The translations under genes were made by a program, and so were the position numbers. A DNA stretch of 64,000 bases, taken from positions 1-64,000 of the forward strand of contig DVEF01000001.1 in the NCBI GenBank assembly GCA_015295805.1, written 5' to 3'. The DNA is from Geminocystis sp. M7585_C2015_104 (GTDB lineage Bacteria > Cyanobacteriota > Cyanobacteriia > Cyanobacteriales > Cyanobacteriaceae). Under the pieces are notes generated by a model that worked only from the letters and a program-made list of their open reading frames with translations, searched no databases and had not been told where the DNA came from. Every line of letters begins with the position of its first letter. Positions within the stretch are counted from its first letter, which is position 1. Shown piece by piece: positions 58,822-64,000 of this stretch.

Positions 58822-58956
58822 TTATCTTTGGATAAACTGCATAGCAGTGATGGCGCCAATAAAGAAGACAGTAGGTACAGCTAACAGGTGTACGGCTAAC
58901 CATCTTACAGTAAAAATAGGATAAGATACTGGTTCGTTAGGATTCCGACTAGTCAT
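58822..58956 (-). CDS. psbF: Cytochrome b559 beta subunit
   Basis: A 44-residue protein with [20 protein letters not shown], where the His ligates haem b559 jointly with PsbE, and the end [10 protein letters not shown]. Start ATG at 58956 is seven bases after psbE, so translation is probably coupled. It is essential for assembly of the photosystem II reaction centre. Confidence 0.98.
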   Translation of the reverse strand: MTSRNPNEPVSYPIFTVRWLAVHLLAVPTVFFIGAITAMQFIQR

Positions 58957-58963
58957 AGGCCCC

Positions 58964-59209
58964 CTATTTAGTAAACTCTTCTATTTGTTTGATAGCATTG
59001 TAACGGTCGGTTATAATAGGCAATTCCTGACGAGTTTCAGTGAAATACTCATCAGGACGAGGTGTACCGAATATATCATAAGCCAAACCGGTGCTGACAA
59101 ACAACCAGCCGGCAATGAATAACATAGGTATAGTAATACTGTGGATAACCCAGTAACGGACACTGGTAATAATATCAGAGAATGGGCGCTCACCGGTGCT
59201 ACCTGCCAT
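58964..59209 (-). CDS. psbE: Cytochrome b559 alpha subunit
   Basis: An 81-residue protein, [20 protein letters not shown] with the haem His in [19 protein letters not shown], and the lumenal part [12 protein letters not shown]. It is the first gene of psbE-F-L-J. AGGAGGA lies about 12 bases before the start. Upstream is ycf48 with a 77-base gap. Confidence 0.98.
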   Translation of the reverse strand: MAGSTGERPFSDIITSVRYWVIHSITIPMLFIAGWLFVSTGLAYDIFGTPRPDEYFTETRQELPIITDRYNAIKQIEEFTK

Positions 59210-59286
59210 AATTAAACCTATCCTCCTACTACTATTCGTTAACTAATTTACAACATCTAGGGTAAAGCAGGAAGAGACAAAGGCCT

Positions 59287-60273
59287 CTAAGCCGACTTTT
59301 CTGTTTCATATTTTAACAGAACACCACGCTCCCCCAAAACAAAACCTTTATCGTCGGGGAAGAAAAGGATTTTATAGAAATTAGAGGGGATAGATTCCAC
59401 TTCTGTATCCTTCTGCCAAGTTTTGCCACCATCCCTACTCACCAACAAATCCCCACTGCCACCCGCCAACCAGATTTCCCCATCGTGAGTAGCTAAATCT
59501 AAGAAACCCCAACCTGCGCCCTTTTCCGGCGTTATCGCTTCCCCCCAGTCTTCTGGATTAGGGGTGGAGGTTAGCTGAATTTGCCCCCCCCTTGCAATCA
59601 ACCACATTCTCCCATCTTCAAAAAACCCCATATTCTGTAGACGACGAGAGGAAGTGCGTTGATGAGGAGTCCATTGTTTTTGTCCCGGTTCCCAGGTAGA
59701 ATAGAAATTACCACGGGAACTTACGGCTACATACTTCCCATCCGCTGAGCGGTTGATGTTACGGGCAACCCCCACAGCAGCCTCTACTAGGGCTTTCCAG
59801 GTTTTGCCCCCATCAGTAGTCTTGTAAATGGCACCCAGATTGGTTACCATTTCTGCAGTGCCCTCCCCTAGGGCTATTATATCATAGGGGCCCCCCGGTA
59901 ACTGGTCGCTCAGGGGTATTCTCTCCCAGTTATCCCCCCCATCTTTAGTATGTAACAACATAGAGGGTACACCTGTAATCCAGCCCTCCTGCCCACAAAA
60001 ACTAACACCAGTAAAATCCACCTTCTCGTCTTCTAACACAACAATCTTCTTCTGCCAGGTTTCCCCTCCATCCCTAGTCTCAAATAAAGCAGCTTTTGTG
60101 CCTACCAACCAACCTCTTTTACCATCATCGGTAAAGGCTAAGTCGGCAAAGGTAGCATCCGTATCCAACTGAATCAGTTTCCAGGGATTCTTCTCCAATG
60201 AGGGTATGGAAGCACACCCCAGACACAGATAACAAACTACTATAGACACTACAACGGTCCTTATTAGCCTCAT
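59287..60273 (-). CDS. ycf48: Photosystem II assembly factor Ycf48 (HCF136)
   Basis: A 328-residue lipoprotein with lipobox LCLGCAS (Cys about 20) and a seven-bladed propeller of repeats with D-G-G-x-T/N-W motifs (TRDGGETWQKK, TKDGGDNWERI, TTDGGKTWKAL, SRDGGKTWQKD). Ycf48 binds precursor D1 in the thylakoid lumen in early photosystem II assembly. Order rubA-ycf48-psbEFLJ is the standard one. Confidence 0.97.
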   Translation of the reverse strand: MRLIRTVVVSIVVCYLCLGCASIPSLEKNPWKLIQLDTDATFADLAFTDDGKRGWLVGTKAALFETRDGGETWQKKIVVLEDEKVDFTGVSFCGQEGWITGVPSMLLHTKDGGDNWERIPLSDQLPGGPYDIIALGEGTAEMVTNLGAIYKTTDGGKTWKALVEAAVGVARNINRSADGKYVAVSSRGNFYSTWEPGQKQWTPHQRTSSRRLQNMGFFEDGRMWLIARGGQIQLTSTPNPEDWGEAITPEKGAGWGFLDLATHDGEIWLAGGSGDLLVSRDGGKTWQKDTEVESIPSNFYKILFFPDDKGFVLGERGVLLKYETEKSA

Positions 60274-60300
60274 AAAACCACAATTCTGCTAGACTAATAT

Positions 60301-60648
60301 CTAATCTAAGGCATATAGGCTCATAAAGAAGAGAAATGCCAAGATTAAAGAGCCATAAATGAGAATACTCTTCTGTCTTGGCGTCAGACGATTCACCCCA
60401 AAACCATAGTCCAGATTTTCCGCAAACCCCGAGGGGGCATCACTGGCACCTATATTCACAAACGCACTTTTCCCGGCGCCACACACCGGGCAACGCCAGC
60501 TCCTCGGCAAATCCGCAAAAGCCGTCCCAGGTGCTATATTTCTTTTAGGATCCCCTTTTGCCGGAATATACCTGTAACCGCATAACCTACATTCGTAACT
60601 AGGTGAAGCTAGTTCAGCCAGGGTTTTCTCTTTGCCAGCCTCAGTCAT
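60301..60648 (-). CDS. rubA: Membrane-anchored rubredoxin RubA
   Basis: A 115-residue protein with the iron site [15 protein letters not shown] and [11 protein letters not shown], four Cys in two CxxC pairs, and a C-terminal transmembrane helix ([20 protein letters not shown]). It is needed for reaction-centre assembly in oxygenic phototrophs. The next gene, ycf48, begins 27 bases downstream. Confidence 0.97.
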   Translation of the reverse strand: MTEAGKEKTLAELASPSYECRLCGYRYIPAKGDPKRNIAPGTAFADLPRSWRCPVCGAGKSAFVNIGASDAPSGFAENLDYGFGVNRLTPRQKSILIYGSLILAFLFFMSLYALD

Positions 60649-60746
60649 CTCCTATTACCCCCAATCTGGTTTATTAAGAATTATTACATAAAACCCCTCC
60701 TTAGCGTAAGATGAAAAAATGTAACAATTCAGGAGGAAACAAGTCA

Positions 60747-61757
60747 ATGAACCTAAAACAATGGTCCTGGTTTAGGCCTATAATGCTAATCTCCCCCTTT
60801 TTCTTGTGGGGCACAGCCATGGTGGCAATGAAAAGTGTAATGCCTCAGACAACCCCCCTATTCCTAGCCGCAGTGCGAATTCTACCGGCCGGCTTATTGA
60901 TTTTGTTGGTAGCATTATTATCAGGACGGAGTTTTCAAACCAGTTGGCGGGGTTGGGGGTGGGTTATCCTCTTCACCCTAGTAGATGGCTGCATGTTTCA
61001 GGGGTTTTTAGGAGAGGGTTTAGCCCGTACTGGTGCCGGTTTAGGTTCTGTTATGATAGACTCCCAGCCATTAGCAGTGGCCATTTTTTCCCGTTGGCTA
61101 TTTCAGGAAGAGATTGGGGGATGGGGTTGGTTTGGTTTATTCATTGGTATAATTGGCATTAGTTTAATTGGACTGCCCGACCAGTGGATTTATAGTGCCC
61201 TAGGAGGCGATTTTTCCTTTTTTGTCACCTGGCAAACCCTTTTTAAAAATGGTGAATGGTTGATGTTGTTAGCCTCCTTGTCAATGGCTGTAGGCACTGT
61301 TATGATACCCTTTATTTCCCGTCATATAGACACAGTAGTTGCCACCGGTTGGCACCTATTTCTTGCCGGTTTAATTCTTCTTCTCCTCAGTCTTCAATTT
61401 GAGTCCTCCCAGTGGCTTAACTTAGATTTTTTTGCTTGGTTGTCCCTTTCCTATGCTGCTGTTTTTGGGAGTGCCATCGCCTATGGCACATTCTTCTTTT
61501 TGGCCTCTAGAGGCAATTTAACCAGTCTCAGTGCCCTCACCTTTTTGACACCCGTTTTCGCCCTTACCTTTGGTAATTTGCTGTTAGGAGAAAAACTATC
61601 CAACCTCCAATGGCAAGGGGTTTGTCTTACTCTTTTTAGCATCTATATAATCAACCAAAGGGAGAAAATTCCGCAAATTATTTCCGTAAAACTCCCACCT
61701 CCATTCCCCAGTCTCCTTCGGGGAAGATGGAGACTAGAAAAAGACTCAAATGAGTGA
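60747..61757 (+). CDS. EamA/DMT family permease
   Basis: A 336-residue membrane protein with ten hydrophobic segments forming two EamA repeats (about 10-145 and 165-305). Typical parts are PFFLWGTAMVAMKSVMPQT, RILPAGLLILLVALLSG and SALTFLTPVFALTFGNLLLGE. I chose ATG at 60747 because AGGAGG lies ten bases before it; the frame opens at 60711. Such proteins move small metabolites or amino acids across the cytoplasmic membrane. The substrate is not known. Confidence 0.9.
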   Translation: MNLKQWSWFRPIMLISPFFLWGTAMVAMKSVMPQTTPLFLAAVRILPAGLLILLVALLSGRSFQTSWRGWGWVILFTLVDGCMFQGFLGEGLARTGAGLGSVMIDSQPLAVAIFSRWLFQEEIGGWGWFGLFIGIIGISLIGLPDQWIYSALGGDFSFFVTWQTLFKNGEWLMLLASLSMAVGTVMIPFISRHIDTVVATGWHLFLAGLILLLLSLQFESSQWLNLDFFAWLSLSYAAVFGSAIAYGTFFFLASRGNLTSLSALTFLTPVFALTFGNLLLGEKLSNLQWQGVCLTLFSIYIINQREKIPQIISVKLPPPFPSLLRGRWRLEKDSNE

Positions 61758-61918
61758 CAAATAAAAAGGGATTTGTACGCCAATTCCATGGAGTAGAAAG
61801 AAATCAGCCCTATTCCCCTTGAGTGGAAACTTGAATTAAATAAGAATAAACAAGGCACCACAAGCATTAGTGGAGATGACAACATGGGAATAACTAGAAG
61901 GACATAACGAATAGCTTT

Positions 61919-62875
61919 ATGCGCCTGGAGGAGTTGCTGAAGTCCTATGAAAAGGGGGAAAGAAATTTCAGCGGGGGGGAATTCTCTTCAGAAGAGATAA
62001 TAGGCCTAAATTTGATAGAAATTGACCTAAGCCGGGCTAACTTACAGTGGGCAAATTTGAGTGGAAGTGACTTGAGTGGTAGCGAATTACTTCAGGCGGA
62101 TTTGAGTAACAGTCGTCTAATTGGCACCAAGATGATTGGGGCAAATTTGACAAATGCCAATATTACCAATTCAGACTTGAGCTGGGCAAATTTGAGCAGT
62201 GCAAACCTCTCAAGGGCAGACTTAAGTCACAGTAATTTAAACAATTCCTCCTTGATAAATAGCGATTTTAGTTATGCTAAATTGAAAAATTGCAGTTTTA
62301 AGAATGCAAATTTGAGTGGAGCAAATTTCACAAGAGCAGACTTGTCCGGCGCGAATTTAGAAGGGTTAGATTTAACAGGCGCAGACTTCACACAAGCAGA
62401 TTTATCTGGAGCAAATCTCCAAGGTTGCGATCTATCAGAAGCCAAATTAAACAGGGCGTGTTTGTCAAAGTGTCACCTAGAAAAGGCAGACTTGAGTCAG
62501 GCGACATTGCAGGGAGTAAACCTGGAAAAGGCTAACCTACAAGGGGCCGATTTTAGGGGAATAATCCTGAAAAATACATACCAGAGCGAAGTAAAAATTT
62601 CCAAAGTAACGGTGAAAATTAGCAAGAAAAAAATACTGTTTGTCGCAGCCCTAATGCAAGAAGTTAACCTGAAAAATTCCAAAATCAGAAATGGGATTTT
62701 CGACTTAACCAATCTGACACAGGCTAATCTGGAAGGGGCTATTTTGCAACAAGCAGACTTGACCAGCTCTGATTTATCCTATAGCATCCTTAAAGAGGCA
62801 AATTTCCGTAATAGTCTCCTCAAAGAAGTGGCTTTTGCCGGCGCAACCATGCCAGATGGCAGTGTCCACCCCTAA
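61919..62875 (+). CDS. Pentapeptide-repeat protein
   Basis: A 318-residue protein with about 35 copies of the A(D/N)LSx-type pentapeptide (LSRANLQWANLSGSDLSGSE and ANLSGANFTRADLSGANLEG). These fold into a right-handed square helix. An interruption near 215-245 (KNTYQSEVKISKVTVKIS) breaks the repeats before another run to the end. The first 35 residues are not repetitive. No catalytic domain is fused. Cyanobacteria carry many such proteins, usually of unknown role. Confidence 0.93.
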   Translation: MRLEELLKSYEKGERNFSGGEFSSEEIIGLNLIEIDLSRANLQWANLSGSDLSGSELLQADLSNSRLIGTKMIGANLTNANITNSDLSWANLSSANLSRADLSHSNLNNSSLINSDFSYAKLKNCSFKNANLSGANFTRADLSGANLEGLDLTGADFTQADLSGANLQGCDLSEAKLNRACLSKCHLEKADLSQATLQGVNLEKANLQGADFRGIILKNTYQSEVKISKVTVKISKKKILFVAALMQEVNLKNSKIRNGIFDLTNLTQANLEGAILQQADLTSSDLSYSILKEANFRNSLLKEVAFAGATMPDGSVHP

Positions 62876-63230
62876 AACCAGTAAAAATTCACCTTGGCGG
62901 CGATATTTAATTTAGAAACCGCCCCGGCATAGCTTCAACAGTAAAATGAAGGATAAACCTATGCCAAATACCAGAAAAATACCAAGACAAAATCAGGAAT
63001 AAAAAGAGGTGGCATTGTTGGAGAATAAAAAGAGCCATTTCTAGAGATAATAACAAACAATACCATCGGCATTTAAAGAAAAGTAAACACAAAATCAAAA
63101 CCCCCTATCGCCCCTTACCTTAGACAAAAATTTCCACAACTACTGGCAACAAATAAAAGAAAATCTCCCCACACCTCAGCCATAAATTAAGTTTCTTGTT
63201 TTCTCCCTAGCCCCTGACAAATTTTTCTAA
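62876..63230. other. Intergenic region without recognised gene
   Basis: About 350 bases after the pentapeptide gene. Small frames are present but none has a ribosome binding site plus a familiar sequence. AT content rises toward the promoters that follow. A TGACAAATTTTT element occurs twice (63215 and 63235) just before the first promoter. Confidence 0.4.
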
Positions 63231-63233
63231 CCC

Positions 63234-63262
63234 TTGACAAATTTTTTATTTTTATCTACAAT
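63234..63262 (+). promoter_or_regulatory. Consensus sigma70 promoter 1
   Basis: TTGACA at 63234-63239 and TACAAT at 63257-63262 with a 17-base spacer. This agrees closely with the sigma70 consensus. A preceding copy of TGACAAATTTTT lies about 18 bases upstream. No open reading frame follows. Confidence 0.6.
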
Positions 63263-63268
63263 GAGGTA

Positions 63269-63394
63269 GTAGAATGGGGCGTGGTGTGCGCATGTGAGTC
63301 GAGCCCTTAGGCAGACGGCGCAAATGGCGGCAAAGAAAAACAACTTCAACAGCCTCCTGGAACCGGGGTTGTAGGCCTTTCACGGGAGCTGCCC
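63269..63394 (+). ncRNA. Candidate small RNA, copy 1
   Basis: Downstream of promoter 1, GC-rich sequence in an AT-rich surrounding with TAGAATGGGGCGTGGTGTGC, then GGCGGCAAA and AACCGGGG. The same elements recur in the same order in copy 2, about 160 bases on. No coding frame or known RNA family is recognised. A classical terminator is not seen. Confidence 0.35.
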
Positions 63395-63423
63395 TTGACA
63401 CGGTCCTTGTTTTTGCTTATAAT
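63395..63423 (+). promoter_or_regulatory. Consensus sigma70 promoter 2
   Basis: TTGACA at 63395-63400 and TATAAT at 63418-63423 with a 17-base spacer, a perfect consensus in both boxes. It is 161 bases downstream of promoter 1 and followed by related sequence. Confidence 0.65.
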
Positions 63424-63429
63424 AGTAAT

Positions 63430-63600
63430 TAGAATGGGTGGGGGTGTGCCCATATAGGGTGGGTTCAAGGGGGTGGCGGCAAGACGGTTTCACTCGGCAG
63501 CTAAAAGTCTTAGAAAAGTAACCGGGGAATTCTGCCACTGTCGAAAGTATAACTTCCTTAACGGTTGAAGAGGATTTTCCCCCCCCGACGGTGAAACAGA
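63430..63600 (+). ncRNA. Candidate small RNA, copy 2
   Basis: Begins TAGAATGGGTGGGGGTGTGC, parallel to copy 1, and contains GGCGGCAAGACGG and AACCGGGG further on. The pairing of a perfect promoter with conserved downstream blocks argues for transcription. No reading frame with a ribosome binding site is present on the plus strand; a 94-residue frame on the minus strand (63380-63664) has no translation signals. The 3' end is uncertain. Confidence 0.35.
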
Positions 63601-63664
63601 AGAGGATTAACGGCCTCCTATCACAAGGCATTGGCATCCCAATTAATGGCGTAGTCAGTGGCAT

Positions 63665-64000
63665 TGCCAGCAGGGGAAAGGAGGGAAGGGGAAAGACTTT
63701 TGATTTGTCAAAAGCAGTAGGTATTCATGTTGACGGCTTGTTGGCAGGATAGTCAGGCGAAGACATTGTTTGAGATTTATGCAAGAGAATGTTTGCTAAC
63801 ACTGAATTATCTACTTGAGAGTATTCCACTAACTTGGAAAAGATACACCCATCGAGTTTTTAATTGGATGGGAGTATAGGGGGATTAGTGGTTTATACAG
63901 CGATACGACTGGTTGACTAATAACGGTTGTCTGGCAGGCTAGTTATACTGATGCTGTTGCCAACAACCAGCCGCGGGGGTAAAGAAAATAATACTGGTTT
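63665..64000. other. Right-end region without recognised gene
   Basis: About 335 bases. Short frames only. GTTGTCTGGCAGGCTAGTTATAC near 63926 faintly recalls elements of the repeat tract at 32.5-35.4 kb in the opposite orientation, but I do not consider the match proven. Confidence 0.3.

Overview
This window comes from a phycobilisome-bearing cyanobacterium. The diagnostic genes are the psbE-psbF-psbL-psbJ photosystem II cluster preceded by ycf48 and a membrane-anchored rubredoxin, petH with an N-terminal phycobilisome-linker (CpcD-like) domain, an nblA gene for phycobilisome degradation, petP of the cytochrome b6f complex, a DnaK1-type chaperone, and several families largely confined to cyanobacteria (DUF2949, DUF4335, the PDZ-DUF512 iron-sulphur protein, an FHA-class A PBP fusion). 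Base composition is moderately AT-rich. No heterocyst genes are seen, so a unicellular or simple filamentous lineage is likely, but the genus cannot be fixed from this window.

Layout. 0.25-3.8 kb: a broken chemotaxis/phototaxis operon (chemoreceptor, Hpt-CheA-receiver hybrid) with stops, frameshifts and deletions. 4-9.6 kb: DevA-like ABC ATPase, the divergent pair FHA-PBP1 / SEDS polymerase (RodA/FtsW type), a HAD phosphatase and tRNA-Ala(CGC). 9.6-16.5 kb: dnaK1, metallophosphoesterase, rimI, a free-standing CZB zinc domain, proB, petP and a Get3d-like ATPase with an unusual P-loop. 16.6-18.06 kb: gene-poor. 18-31 kb: secreted small protein, ABC-2 permease, a large two-domain glycosyltransferase, GIY-YIG protein, ileS, FIST sensor, DUF2949, DUF192, lytic transglycosylase, tRNA-Arg(CCU). 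31-38.3 kb: DUF512 protein, then about 3 kb of degenerate repeats related to the 3' end of the neighbouring nucleoside-phosphorylase gene, then an operon of alpha/beta hydrolase, DALR-domain protein and phosphorylase. 38.5-50.6 kb: nblA, M48 protease, REC-PAS-PP2C regulator, prfC, a PLP lyase, a BT1-type transporter, a peptide-binding lipoprotein and a Gfo/Idh/MocA oxidoreductase. 50.8-58.5 kb: petH, DUF4335, an M61 protease, an unknown protein and the divergent cobalamin genes cobL/cobG. 58.5-60.7 kb: psbJ-L-F-E, ycf48, rubA. 60.7-64 kb: EamA exporter, pentapeptide protein, and two tandem consensus sigma70 promoters followed by related sequences that look like duplicated small-RNA genes.

How the parts relate. 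The rubA-ycf48-psbEFLJ block is one assembly module for the photosystem II reaction centre. petH, petP and nblA act on electron transport and antenna turnover. The PBP and SEDS genes are a divergent peptidoglycan-synthesis pair. cobL and cobG belong to corrin ring synthesis. Coding regions are tightly packed (five convergent pairs overlap at their stops), which makes the decayed operon and the repeat tract stand out.

The best candidates for something undescribed are the repeat tract at 32.5-35.8 kb and the tandem promoter/RNA units at 63.23-63.6 kb. No complete new defence or mobile system was found. Exact counts in homopolymer runs were hard to read, so frameshift positions in the pseudogenes are approximate.
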